Shown here one piece after another: positions 17,593 through 26,816 of a stretch of 64,000 nt of DNA. Source of the DNA: UBA6120 sp035361955 (GTDB lineage Bacteria > Bacillota_I > Bacilli_A > RFN20 > CAG-826). Below the pieces are notes generated by a model. That model had not been told where the DNA came from. It was given only the letters and a program-made list of their open reading frames with translations, and did not search any database. Position numbers and translations under genes: made by a program. The stretch lies in assembly GCA_035361955.1 (NCBI GenBank), contig DAOSDC010000002.1, positions 62,001-126,000 of the forward strand, given 5' to 3'. Position 1 is the stretch's first letter. The number at the start of each line of letters is the position of its first letter.

Positions 17593-19311
17593 ATGGGATA
17601 TCAGATAATGTCTATAAAAGATGCAATTAACAAGATCTCAATGAAGCAGATGTATCTACCAGAAATTCAACGAAATTTCGTGTGGAAAGAAAAGCAGATT
17701 GAGGATCTTTTTGATTCCATCATTATGGGTTATCCGATTGGTACGTTTTTACTTTGGAAAACCACTACCAAAAACATCAATTACACAAAACCAAACATAT
17801 ACAATTTTATCAGTGATTTTCATGAAAGAGATCGCAAAAATAACAGCAAAGAAATCACCCCACTTTTAGTCCCCCACAACTTTATTTACATCGTTCTTGA
17901 TGGGCAGCAACGTCTGTCATCATTTTACATGGCATTAAAGGGAAGCATCGCTTATAAGTTGCCAAAATGCTGGTGGCGAGTAGATGGCGCATTTCCAAGA
18001 AAAGAGCTCTATTTTGATCTCGACACCGACTTATCCAAAAAAGTTGAAGACGATGAGGTCATTAAGCGGTTTAAATTCATGACTGACGAACAGAGAAAGG
18101 CCATTACTGATAGATTGTGGTTTAAAGCAAGGGAAGTTTTTAATTTTTTAGGCAATGAAGATATCGTTCAATACGCTATATCGTCTCAATTACATACAAA
18201 GCAGATTAAAAACCTAACCGCTTTGTACACCAAAATGAACGATGATAGCGGGAATTCCTCAATCAACTATTATGAAATTGAAGAAGCGGATTATGATGAT
18301 GTTTTAAACATATTTGTGCGAGTCAATTCATCAGGCACACCTCTATCCAAAACCGACTTACTGTTTTCCTCTATCGTTGCCGAATGGAAGGGCGGAAGAG
18401 ATGAGATTGAAGGATTAATAAAGCACCTAAATAAACAAGGCGACGAATTCAATTTCAGTACAGATCTCATAATTCGTTCCTGTTTGGCGTTAACCGATGC
18501 CCCTGTCAGCATGAAAATCGAGTCCTTTAAAAAATCAAACATAGTGGCAGTCATGGAAAATTGGCCAAGAATCAAAGAAGCGTTCATACTGCTTTCTAAG
18601 TTTTTGGTTGGGATCGGCTTTTCAGACGCATATATTAGTTCGTATAACGCTCTGATTCCAATCCTTTACTATTTGTTTAAAACTCAACAATTGACCGATG
18701 CGAACATTCGAGAATTCAAAAAATATTTCATAATTGCCCAAGTCAAAAACCTATTCGGTGTTGCATCAAACTCGGCCATTACTGAAACAAGAAAATCACT
18801 TCAGGAGATTGACTGTTCGAAAACTCCGTTTTCTTTAGAATTATTTCAAAACATCAGATTAACAGGTGATCGAAATTTTAAAGTGTCAGAAGACATTTTT
18901 TCAGTTATCTTTGACTACGATCTGGGGCCTTATACCTTCTTAATTTTATCGCTCCTTTACCCCGAATTAAAGTTAAGCGAAATCAAGTGGCATCAAGATC
19001 ACATTCATCCCTATTCGGGCTTTGAAACAAGGAAGATCAAACCCTTGAATCTTGATAAAGATAAAGTATCGGACTGGCAAAAAAAGAGAAACAAACTACC
19101 AAACCTCCAGTTGTTGGAGGGGCTAACCAATGAATCAAAACAAGCTACACCGCTGACTGAATGGTTGGAGCAAAGCCATAAGGTGAAGTATTTACCTGAA
19201 GGAATATCATATGAGCTCGTCAATTTTGATGAGTTCTATGAAAAACGCAAACAGCTTATAACTGATGAGTTGAGACAAATTCTTAATATTCCCCCGACGC
19301 CGAACATCTAA
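17593..19311 (+). CDS. DUF262/HNH protein, possible GmrSD-like restriction enzyme
   Basis: A 572-residue fusion. The N-terminal DUF262 domain (ParB/Srx-like fold that binds nucleotide) has YLPEIQRNFVWKEKQIEDLFDSI near residue 21 and DGQQR at 103-107. FVRVNSSGTPLSKTDL near 237 is also typical. The C-terminal domain has WHQDHIHPYSG and later NKLPNLQLLEG, which fit an HNH nuclease of the DUF1524 type. This architecture is that of GmrSD/BrxU-like type IV enzymes that attack modified phage DNA. It sits alone between two copies of the rlmCD tail repeat, next to a type I system, consistent with a defence role. The modification recognised is unknown. Confidence 0.8.
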   Translation: MGYQIMSIKDAINKISMKQMYLPEIQRNFVWKEKQIEDLFDSIIMGYPIGTFLLWKTTTKNINYTKPNIYNFISDFHERDRKNNSKEITPLLVPHNFIYIVLDGQQRLSSFYMALKGSIAYKLPKCWWRVDGAFPRKELYFDLDTDLSKKVEDDEVIKRFKFMTDEQRKAITDRLWFKAREVFNFLGNEDIVQYAISSQLHTKQIKNLTALYTKMNDDSGNSSINYYEIEEADYDDVLNIFVRVNSSGTPLSKTDLLFSSIVAEWKGGRDEIEGLIKHLNKQGDEFNFSTDLIIRSCLALTDAPVSMKIESFKKSNIVAVMENWPRIKEAFILLSKFLVGIGFSDAYISSYNALIPILYYLFKTQQLTDANIREFKKYFIIAQVKNLFGVASNSAITETRKSLQEIDCSKTPFSLELFQNIRLTGDRNFKVSEDIFSVIFDYDLGPYTFLILSLLYPELKLSEIKWHQDHIHPYSGFETRKIKPLNLDKDKVSDWQKKRNKLPNLQLLEGLTNESKQATPLTEWLEQSHKVKYLPEGISYELVNFDEFYEKRKQLITDELRQILNIPPTPNI

Positions 19312-19435
19312 CTACATTCTAGTTATTTGTTCTTTCACAAAAGACAACAAAATAACAAGATTCAAAACTACCTGTTCGTATGTTCTTTTGGAATATACCA
19401 CGCGTGTTGTGCGTAGCAATACGGATGTAGCCTGA

Positions 19436-19462
19436 CACGTTGAGACTATAGTATTGCTTTCT
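19436..19462 (+). repeat. Third copy of the rlmCD 3'-tail repeat
   Basis: Twenty-five bases (19436-19460) are identical to 17050-17074, including ACTATAGTATTGCTTT. The homology stops soon after, so the GGACCGGGG stem is absent. It divides the island into a 2.4-kb left unit and a 16.5-kb right unit. Confidence 0.7.
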
Positions 19463-19594
19463 AGAAAATAGAAAATAGCGACTAGCACATTGTTTTTATT
19501 TGAACGTTTGTTTTCTTTTTCAATAGAATCATGCTGAAATCTCAGACAAGTTTCCATTTAATGCTAAAAAACATTAAAATTATTAGAAAAGGTA

Positions 19595-19618
19595 ATTGGA
19601 ACAAATTTTTGCTCCAAT
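19595..19618. promoter_or_regulatory. Near-perfect 24-base palindrome before hsdM
   Basis: ATTGGA (19595-19600) and TCCAAT (19613-19618) enclose CAAA/TTTG, giving a 24-base palindrome with one mismatched pair. It ends 11 bases before the hsdM ATG. It could be an operator controlling the restriction operon or a hairpin limiting translation. Confidence 0.45.
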
Positions 19619-19629
19619 AGGTATAAGAG

Positions 19630-21387
19630 ATGGATAAAAAGAAAATTAACACTAATGCTAACCTTATTTGGAGCACCGCAGATTCTCTTGATGGTACTTA
19701 CAAGCCACACGAATATGGACTTGTTATTCTTCCGTTAGTAGTTATTAAAAGATTTGATTGCATTTTGCTTCCTACTCATCAAGCCGTTTTGGACAAGTTA
19801 GCGACCACTACGCTAAAAGGAGAAATTCTTGATGGAATCCTAAAAAAGGCGGCAGGACATAATTTCTATAATACGAGCAGATTTACCTTCGACACTTTAC
19901 TTGATGATGCCGACCATATTAGAGAGAATCTTATCGATTACCTTGATGGTTTCTCAGAAGATGTTAAAGACATAATCAAGAACTATAAATTCACAGAACA
20001 AATCGATAGAATGACTGATCCGGATCACAATATTTTATTCGGGGTTTTAAATCGTTTTAAAGCCATAAATCTGGGTCTATATGACAAAAAGACCAATCCC
20101 AACGGCGTTGACAATATCGATATGGGGTATATTTTTGAGGAAATTATCAGGCGATTTTCAGAGTCATATAACGAGGATGCGGGACAGCATTATACTCCAC
20201 GAGAAGTCATTCGCTTAATGGTCGATTTGCTTTTATCAGAAGATAATCAACTACTTTCTGGTGACAGCAAAATCAAGACCATTTATGACCCTGCCTGCGG
20301 GACGGGCGGGATGCTTTCGGTCGCGCAAGAATATCTTGAGGACTTGAATTCCCAAGCAGTTCTTAAATCGTATGGCCAAGAACTAAATGATGAGACTTAC
20401 GCTATTGCTAAATCCGACATATTAATCAAAGGTCAAGAGTCAACGAATATCCGTAAGGGAAATACCCTATCTGATGATAAATTCCAGGGAGCTCATTTCG
20501 ATTACATTATTTCTAATCCACCTTTTGGACGAGACTGGAAAGATTTCAGAAAAGTCATAGAAGACGAGATGAAACTTGGCTTTGCTGGGAGATTCCCGCA
20601 CGGAAAACCAGACGTTTCTGATAGCCAGACTCTTTTCCTTCAGCATTCACTTTCAAAGATGAAAGAACCCGCTGATGGTGGATCCAAAATTGCCATCATT
20701 CACAATGGTTCGCCACTTTTCTCGGGAGATGTTGGAAATGGTGTCAACAATGTCAGAAAATACTTGTTTGAAAACGACTTGCTGGAAGCCATTATTCAAT
20801 TACCAAACGACATTTTCTATAATACAGGGATCACGGTTTACATCTGGGTTATCACAAATCATAAACCCGCGTTAAAAAAGGGGAAAGTTCAACTTATTGA
20901 CGCTTCAAGCCACTATGAAAAATTACGTAAAAATATAGGCAAAAAAAGAGTTGAGATTTCACAAGAACAAATCAAAGAAATTGTTCATTTATACAGCGAA
21001 TTTTCACCATCCGAATATTCAAAAATCTTTGACAACGAGGATTTTGGATATACAAAAATAACCATTCAGCAACCGTTGCTTGACGAGCATGGCAAACCAG
21101 TATTTAAGAAAGGCAAGATGGTTCCTGACACATCGAAATCAGATACAGAAAATGTGCCATTGAAAATGGATATCGCCTCTTATTTCAAGAGCGAAGTTTT
21201 GCCTTATGTTCATAAAGACGCATGGTTTGATTACAAAGAAGGCGATGACGTGGGATATGAAATTCCATTCACTCGTCACTTCTATAAGTTTATTCCACCT
21301 CGTGATTCGAATGAAATATTCAAGGAAATCAAAGAGCTAGAAGCACAAGAAGCCTTGCTGATGAAGGAGCTTTTTGGCAATGATTAG
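19630..21387 (+). CDS. hsdM: Type I restriction-modification, methyltransferase subunit M
   Basis: HsdM methylates adenine N6 at the site chosen by HsdS. At 585 residues it has the helical N-terminal domain (NLIWSTADSLDGTYKPHEYG), GQHYTPREVIRLMVDLL, SAM motif I DPACGTGGM near residue 220 and the catalytic motif NPPF in ISNPPFGRDWK near residue 297. The C-terminal end is helical and contacts HsdS in the family. It overlaps hsdS by 8 bases and starts the order M-S-(membrane protein)-R. The palindrome just upstream is a candidate control site. Confidence 0.96.
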   Translation: MDKKKINTNANLIWSTADSLDGTYKPHEYGLVILPLVVIKRFDCILLPTHQAVLDKLATTTLKGEILDGILKKAAGHNFYNTSRFTFDTLLDDADHIRENLIDYLDGFSEDVKDIIKNYKFTEQIDRMTDPDHNILFGVLNRFKAINLGLYDKKTNPNGVDNIDMGYIFEEIIRRFSESYNEDAGQHYTPREVIRLMVDLLLSEDNQLLSGDSKIKTIYDPACGTGGMLSVAQEYLEDLNSQAVLKSYGQELNDETYAIAKSDILIKGQESTNIRKGNTLSDDKFQGAHFDYIISNPPFGRDWKDFRKVIEDEMKLGFAGRFPHGKPDVSDSQTLFLQHSLSKMKEPADGGSKIAIIHNGSPLFSGDVGNGVNNVRKYLFENDLLEAIIQLPNDIFYNTGITVYIWVITNHKPALKKGKVQLIDASSHYEKLRKNIGKKRVEISQEQIKEIVHLYSEFSPSEYSKIFDNEDFGYTKITIQQPLLDEHGKPVFKKGKMVPDTSKSDTENVPLKMDIASYFKSEVLPYVHKDAWFDYKEGDDVGYEIPFTRHFYKFIPPRDSNEIFKEIKELEAQEALLMKELFGND

Positions 21388-22663
21388 AAATATGAAAGAT
21401 AGTTGCATTGATTGGATTGGACGAATTCCAGAAACGTGGAGTGTTCATCGATTGGGTGAGTTCTTTACTGAACGGAGAGAGAAGGTCAATGATATTGACT
21501 TTCCTCCACTTTCTGTTACAAAAAAAGGAATTGTTCAGCAATTAGAAACTGCTGCAAAATCTAACGATAATGAAAATCGAAAAAAAGTTGTTTCTGGTGA
21601 TTTTGTTATTAATTCACGATCCGATCGTAAACAATCATGCGGATTGTCTTTGAACACTGGATCTGTTTCTTTGATCAACACTGTACTCACTCCCAGAAAT
21701 ATTCATCCAATATATTCGAGCTATTTACTCAACAATTATGGTTTTGCCGAGGAGTACTTTAGATGGGGACACGGCATTGTAATGGATCTTTGGACGACAA
21801 ATTGGAGAGAAATGTCGAATATCCCATTGCCTGTTCCACCGACCGAAGAACAACATCTCATTGTTTCTGTACTAAATACGAAGACTTCTCAAATTGACCA
21901 GTTAATTGCACTCCAAGAGCAACAAATCGAGAAACTCAAGGAATACAAACAATCGGTCATTAGTAAAGCCGTAACAAAAGGACTAGATCCGAATGTTCCC
22001 ATGAAAGATAGCGGAATTGAATGGATTGGAAAGATACCGATCAATTGGAAGATTTCGCGGTTGAGATATTTAGGGCAGACACGTTCGGGTATTTCAAATT
22101 TAAAACCAGATCAATTTGGATTTGGATATCCGTTTCTTTCTTATAAAAATGTTTACAATAATTGGAACGTCGACACCAAATATGATGATTTAGTTAACTC
22201 GACGGAAGAAAGCAGAGAAAGATTCAGCATTCAAAGAGGGGATATCTTCTTTACTGGCTCATCTGAAACGATTGAAGAACTAGGTCTATCTTCGGTTGCC
22301 CTTCAAAATTGGGAAAAAGCTGTCTTCAATGGATTTTGTATCAGATTAAGACCAAACAACCTAGACACATGCAATCCAGAATATTCGAAATTCTATTATA
22401 GAAGTCAAGCATGCAGAGCATATTTATCCGCTTATGATAACTCAATAACAAGAACTAACTTGAGCCAGTCCACATTAAAAAACATGCCGGTAGTAATACC
22501 GCCAATGCATGAGCAAAAATTCATCTCAGCATACTTAGAAATCTTTTGCGCAAAAATTGATAAATTAATTGACCTTAAATATTTAAAAATCAAAAAATAT
22601 GGAGATTACAAAAAAACACTTATTTATGAATATGTGACAGGCAAAAGAGAAGTTCATGATTAA
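21380..22663 (+). CDS. hsdS: Type I restriction-modification, specificity subunit S
   Basis: HsdS holds two target-recognition domains that read the two halves of the recognition site. Two matching half-repeats are visible, KDSCIDWIGRIPETW at the N-terminus and KDSGIEWIGKIPINW near residue 211. Each TRD ends in a helical spacer, as in IPLPVPPTEEQHLIV...QIDQLIALQEQQIEKLKEYKQSVI and the VIPPMHEQKFISAYLEIF...KIDKLI equivalent. The start is ATG 21380, overlapping the hsdM stop, with GAAGGAG 11 bases upstream; the TTG at 21374 is less likely. No second hsdS or inverted repeat suggesting shufflon-like switching is present. Confidence 0.95.
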   Translation: MIRNMKDSCIDWIGRIPETWSVHRLGEFFTERREKVNDIDFPPLSVTKKGIVQQLETAAKSNDNENRKKVVSGDFVINSRSDRKQSCGLSLNTGSVSLINTVLTPRNIHPIYSSYLLNNYGFAEEYFRWGHGIVMDLWTTNWREMSNIPLPVPPTEEQHLIVSVLNTKTSQIDQLIALQEQQIEKLKEYKQSVISKAVTKGLDPNVPMKDSGIEWIGKIPINWKISRLRYLGQTRSGISNLKPDQFGFGYPFLSYKNVYNNWNVDTKYDDLVNSTEESRERFSIQRGDIFFTGSSETIEELGLSSVALQNWEKAVFNGFCIRLRPNNLDTCNPEYSKFYYRSQACRAYLSAYDNSITRTNLSQSTLKNMPVVIPPMHEQKFISAYLEIFCAKIDKLIDLKYLKIKKYGDYKKTLIYEYVTGKREVHD

Positions 22664-23069
22664 AAAAATACTTTATCCACTTAGTGGGGTGCTTGCGTTA
22701 TTTGTCCTAACTTGGATTGCGCAGTCAGGCTTATTAATATGGCTTCGGGATTTTCTTATTTGGTATATCAATTTTATGGTCACAGCAAGCACCCTGAACA
22801 ACGTGTTTGTGCTCATAGGTAAGATATTAACCTGGGTAATTTCATATTTCTTGGTCGGCGTGATTTTTAATAAGCTTGGCTGGTTCAACAGCAAAGTTAT
22901 GCACATTACCTATGTCGTTATTGCGTTTATTATTAATATATTTCTAACCATAATTCTTATGTTTGTTCAAGAGTATGCGGTTTGGATTGTTTCGGGTTTG
23001 ATAATCATTGCCATATGTTTAATCATTTTTGTCGTAGTATACGCTATCAGAGAAAACAAAAGGGAGTGA
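22656..23069 (+). CDS. Four-helix membrane protein inside the type I operon
   Basis: A 137-residue protein of almost wholly hydrophobic helices near residues 7-30, 45-70, 78-104 and 107-130, with short polar loops and a charged tail (AIRENKRE). It begins 8 bases before the end of hsdS and ends 6 bases before hsdR, so it is translated as part of the restriction operon. I recognise no family motif. It could be an accessory that tethers or regulates the complex, an immunity-type protein or a passenger. The coding call rests on the tight coupling and on helix-like composition. Confidence 0.7.
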   Translation: MIKKILYPLSGVLALFVLTWIAQSGLLIWLRDFLIWYINFMVTASTLNNVFVLIGKILTWVISYFLVGVIFNKLGWFNSKVMHITYVVIAFIINIFLTIILMFVQEYAVWIVSGLIIIAICLIIFVVVYAIRENKRE

Positions 23070-23075
23070 GTTAGA

Positions 23076-26000
23076 ATGAAGAAACACCTTGAAAAAAATC
23101 TTGAAGATAGGATTGAAGTAGATTTAATCGGCCACCTTGGATACAACTCATACACTAAAGATGATCAGAAGGCAACCTTTGATCCGGCAATAGCGCTAAA
23201 CCCAACAGCCCTTATCGACTTTGTTAAGGCATCACAACCGAAAGAATGGGATAGACACGTTAAGCACTATACCGAACCAGAAAAAGCCTTTATAGAAAGG
23301 TTTGATCGTGAGGTAAGAGTTAGAGGAATAATTGACGTTTTAAGACAAGGCATCGAAGATAGAGGCGTCAAATTTATCGTGGTTCAATTCACACCAAACA
23401 CCACGATGAATGAAACGCTTAATAGACGTTACTTAATGAATAATCTTCAAGTTGCAAGACAGTTGCACTATTCCGCAAAAAATCCCGAACTGTCGCTCGA
23501 TATAGTTCTATTTATTAATGGCATACCACTTGTTACGCTTGAACTGAAAAATCAATATAGTGGCCAAGACGTCACAGATGCAATAAGACAATATAAAATA
23601 GACCGCGATCCGACCGAACCGATTTTTAAGTTTAAGAGACGAACTCTTGTTCATTTTGCTGTTGACCCATTCCAGGTTTATATGACGACTCAGTTGGAAG
23701 GAAAAGATACGATTTTTCTTCCTTTTAACCAAGGATCTAATGGTGGGGGGAACATAGGCGGTGTTGGAAATCCAATCAACGAAGATAATTACGACACGGC
23801 TTATTTGTGGGAAACCGTTTTAAGAAAAGAAAATCTGCTAGATATATTGAGCAAATATATTCATCATCAAAAAATAGTTAACACCAAGACTGGCGACACA
23901 GAAAAAGAAGCGATTATTTTCCCTCGTTACCACCAGCTTGACGTTGTCACCAAATTAATGGCTGACGTGCGCCAAAATAAGAGTGGTCATAATTACCTTA
24001 TTCAACATAGTGCTGGCAGCGGCAAATCCAACACAATCGCTTGGCTGGCCTATCGACTTTCGTCTTTACATATAGACGATAAAAGAGTTTTCAATTCCAT
24101 CATTGTGGTAACCGATCGAAGAGTTCTAGACAAACAATTACAAGACACAATTTACCAGTTTGATCATGTGTCTGGTGTCGTTGAGAAAATAGATAAAGGA
24201 AAAACGAGCCGAGATCTACTTAAAGCCATTAACGAAGGCAAAGACATAATTATTACAACAATCCAAAAGTTTCCCAATATTTATAAAGAGATTATTCAGC
24301 TTGATAAAAACTACGCAATCATTGTCGATGAGGCTCACCAATCCACGACAGGAGAAACCGCGCGAGCCCTGAAGGCAGGCTTGGCTAATACAGACGATGT
24401 CTTAAAAGAATATGCCAGACTTCAAGAAGAAGCTGAAGAAAAGGTTCCTGACGATACCGACGCAATAATTGAAGAAATGCTTGCTCATGGACATCATAAA
24501 AACCTAAGTTTCTTCGCCTTTACTGCCACGCCGAAGAATAAGACGCTTCAAATGTTTGGCGTTCCATTTATGAATGGCGATCAAAAACAATATCGTCCTT
24601 TCCATATTTATTCGATGCGTCAGGCGATTGAAGAAGAATTCATTCTTGATGTTCTTAAAAATTATATGACATACGATGTTTATTTTAAGATTGCGAAGAA
24701 GATTCAGGACGACCCCACCTTTGATATGAAAAAGGCCGGGCGAGAAGTGATCAAATATCAGAGCCTTCATCCATACAACATTAGTCAAAAGACAGCGATT
24801 ATCCTCGATCATTTTAATAATGTGACTAAATATAAGATTGATGGAAAGGCGAAAGCCATGGTCGTCACGGCATCGCGCTTACATGCCGTTCGTTATTATT
24901 ATGAGTTCATTAAACAGATTAAAGAAAAACATCTCACCGGACTTGATGTTCTTGTTGCCTTCAGTGGTGAAGTGACTGATCCAGACACCGGCGAAGTGTC
25001 CTTTGAAGAAGGCATTAATGTAGATAAGCAAGGCAAGAAAATACGAGAAGGCCAGCTGCCCCATGAGTTCAAGAAGAACTTTAATTGCCTCATAGTCGCC
25101 GAGAAGTATCAAACGGGATTTGACGAACCACTTTTACATACAATGTTTGTCGACAAGAGGCTAACGGGCGTTAAGGCCGTTCAAACACTGTCGAGATTAA
25201 ACCGCATTTATAAAGGCAAGAACGATACATTTGTACTCGACTTCGTGAACACAGCCGAAGAAATTCAAGAATCGTTCCAGCCATACTACGAGGAGACAAT
25301 TCTAGAAAGCGAGACGAACCCAAACACGCTTTATGATATTAAAAATCAATTAGACGCCCTACAAGTTTATAAAAAGAGCGAGATCGATTCTTTAGTCGCC
25401 GTTTATAAAGACGCCAAAGAGCTTGACGCATCGAAGTTTTCGAACTTTCTTAAACCCGCACTAGATCGGTATCGCGAGCTGACCGAAGCCCAACAAGCAG
25501 AATTCAAAACTGGCACTTCGGCATTCTTGCGACTTTACAATTTCATTACAAGCATTGAGCGGCTGTTCGATACAGAACTCCATAAATTCTTTACTTACAT
25601 TAAGTTTCTGCGAATGGTCCTACCAAAAGAGAAAAACAGCGTTTATATCGATGATAAAATTGAGCTCGAATACTATAAAACCGAGCAAAAGTTCTTTGGC
25701 GATATCAAGCTGGAAGAAACCTCGTCCGGCGTGGCGCCAATTAGTGGAGTCGTCGTTGGAAGAGAACGCAAGAAAGACAAACTATCAGTAATCATTGATA
25801 GAATCAATCTGCTCTTTTCCACCCATTTTTCTGAAATGGACAAAGTTCTCTTACAACTGGTTGAGGATATGGTAAAAGATCCCGAGCTATCATCGTTCGG
25901 GAAAAATAACGACCAAAAGACCTTTGGGCTAATTTACAACGACTACTTTAAGAAAATTATTATTGATCGGGCAGAGCAGAACAATGAATTCTTTGATCAA

Positions 26001-26084
26001 CTCGCTAACGACGAAGAGTTTAGAAATATAGTTTCGGAATCTCTACTACCTTTGGTGTTTGAAAGAATTAGAAAGGGACTATAA
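23076..26084 (+). CDS. hsdR: Type I restriction-modification, motor/nuclease subunit R
   Basis: HsdR translocates DNA and cuts at a distance from the recognition site. The N-terminal PD-(D/E)xK nuclease shows LDIVLFINGIPLVTLELKNQ near residues 145-165. The SF2 motor has Walker A HSAGSGKSNT near 313, DEAH in IIVDEAHQST near 420 and FTATPKNKT near 487, then helicase half 2 (VVTASRLHAVRYYYEF; EKYQTGFDEP). The C-terminal helical part would bind the core. The 1002-residue length and all motifs are intact, so the system looks functional. GGGAG precedes the ATG. Confidence 0.96.
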   Translation: MKKHLEKNLEDRIEVDLIGHLGYNSYTKDDQKATFDPAIALNPTALIDFVKASQPKEWDRHVKHYTEPEKAFIERFDREVRVRGIIDVLRQGIEDRGVKFIVVQFTPNTTMNETLNRRYLMNNLQVARQLHYSAKNPELSLDIVLFINGIPLVTLELKNQYSGQDVTDAIRQYKIDRDPTEPIFKFKRRTLVHFAVDPFQVYMTTQLEGKDTIFLPFNQGSNGGGNIGGVGNPINEDNYDTAYLWETVLRKENLLDILSKYIHHQKIVNTKTGDTEKEAIIFPRYHQLDVVTKLMADVRQNKSGHNYLIQHSAGSGKSNTIAWLAYRLSSLHIDDKRVFNSIIVVTDRRVLDKQLQDTIYQFDHVSGVVEKIDKGKTSRDLLKAINEGKDIIITTIQKFPNIYKEIIQLDKNYAIIVDEAHQSTTGETARALKAGLANTDDVLKEYARLQEEAEEKVPDDTDAIIEEMLAHGHHKNLSFFAFTATPKNKTLQMFGVPFMNGDQKQYRPFHIYSMRQAIEEEFILDVLKNYMTYDVYFKIAKKIQDDPTFDMKKAGREVIKYQSLHPYNISQKTAIILDHFNNVTKYKIDGKAKAMVVTASRLHAVRYYYEFIKQIKEKHLTGLDVLVAFSGEVTDPDTGEVSFEEGINVDKQGKKIREGQLPHEFKKNFNCLIVAEKYQTGFDEPLLHTMFVDKRLTGVKAVQTLSRLNRIYKGKNDTFVLDFVNTAEEIQESFQPYYEETILESETNPNTLYDIKNQLDALQVYKKSEIDSLVAVYKDAKELDASKFSNFLKPALDRYRELTEAQQAEFKTGTSAFLRLYNFITSIERLFDTELHKFFTYIKFLRMVLPKEKNSVYIDDKIELEYYKTEQKFFGDIKLEETSSGVAPISGVVVGRERKKDKLSVIIDRINLLFSTHFSEMDKVLLQLVEDMVKDPELSSFGKNNDQKTFGLIYNDYFKKIIIDRAEQNNEFFDQLANDEEFRNIVSESLLPLVFERIRKGL

Positions 26085-26147
26085 TTCTTTCTATAACCGG
26101 GATTTCCTCTTCGTCCCTCTTGATCTATAAAAATCTAAACCCTAACC

Positions 26148-26220
26148 AATAAATGTCCATAAATTTGTCCTCCTGCTTACTAGTAGCGGGGCCAATCCAT
26201 ATATGGACATTTTTTGTTGT
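26148..26220. repeat. 73-bp structured repeat, copy A
   Basis: It matches 29608-29680 with about 6 differences in 73. AATGTCCATA (26153-26162) pairs with TATGGACATT (26204-26213), followed by TTTT. Inside, CCTGC (26172-26176 region) pairs with GCGGG. The outer arms and T-run resemble an attenuator or terminator. On the minus strand AGGAGG stands 8 bases before an ATG that lies inside the outer stem. Confidence 0.6.
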
Positions 26221-26462
26221 GCGATATCTAAAGCGTCTCCATTAAGAGTGCACGGATGCCTAAAATTAGCACAATATTTTTCATATCAAAAAAATAAAAA
26301 ACGACACTATATGACACCAAGTATGAACATTAAAAAGCCATATATAAATAAAAAAGCAGCAAAACATGTACGAAAAATATATTTCACTAACCACTTATAA
26401 ACACATTTGCGATGTTTGATAATATAGGTGACAAAGCTAGAAGGCGTTGTCAACAAGGAAAA

Positions 26463-26528
26463 GGCGGCGATCTCAATCGGAATACTCTCCTTTCAAAAAA
26501 ATCAACCACCCCCCCGGAGATCGCCGCC
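26463..26528 (+). repeat. 12-bp perfect inverted repeat
   Basis: GGCGGCGATCTC (26463-26474) and GAGATCGCCGCC (26517-26528) are perfectly complementary with a 42-base loop that contains CTCTCCTTT and a run of seven or more C. The GC-rich stem stands out from its AT-rich surroundings. Confidence 0.6.
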
Positions 26529-26816
26529 ACTTCCCAAAAAAGCATGAAACCACAAATAAATGAGAAAGGAGTGGTGACAATAGAAAATGAAAGCCAAGAA
26601 AAAGCAAGAGAGAGAAGGTGATAAATGACAAAAATCAAATTAGAAAAGGCGAGTTAGACAGCAGATATGGACGTGAGCAAACAAAAAATGTAAGAAAGGT
26701 GCTGAAAAGGTGAACAAATAGAAATAAATAGTTAACACTTACGCCCACGGGGCCGATCATCAATACTAATCTCGAGAGGCAAAACGAAAGGAGATGGATA
26801 ACGAGCAACATGATTA

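Larger units (their letters stand above)
19312..19629. other. Gene-free gap holding the third repeat and an hsdM-proximal palindrome
   Basis: No credible gene is seen. The gap contains the third copy of the rlmCD-tail repeat (19436-19462) and a 24-base near-palindrome (19595-19618) just before hsdM. The 81-codon minus-strand frame here is AT-rich, lacks support, and runs through the repeat. Confidence 0.6.

Noticed and set aside
21380..22663. Phase-variable hsdS by inversion.
   Set aside because: There is only one hsdS and no second TRD gene or inverted repeats around it, although a recombinase is nearby.
24504..25112. Minus-strand frames of 60-100 codons inside hsdR.
   Set aside because: They are antisense shadows of a complete hsdR with all motifs.
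26203..26400. A 65-codon plus-strand frame after the first 73-bp repeat.
   Set aside because: It starts inside the repeat, has no ribosome site, and its composition follows the AT-rich DNA.
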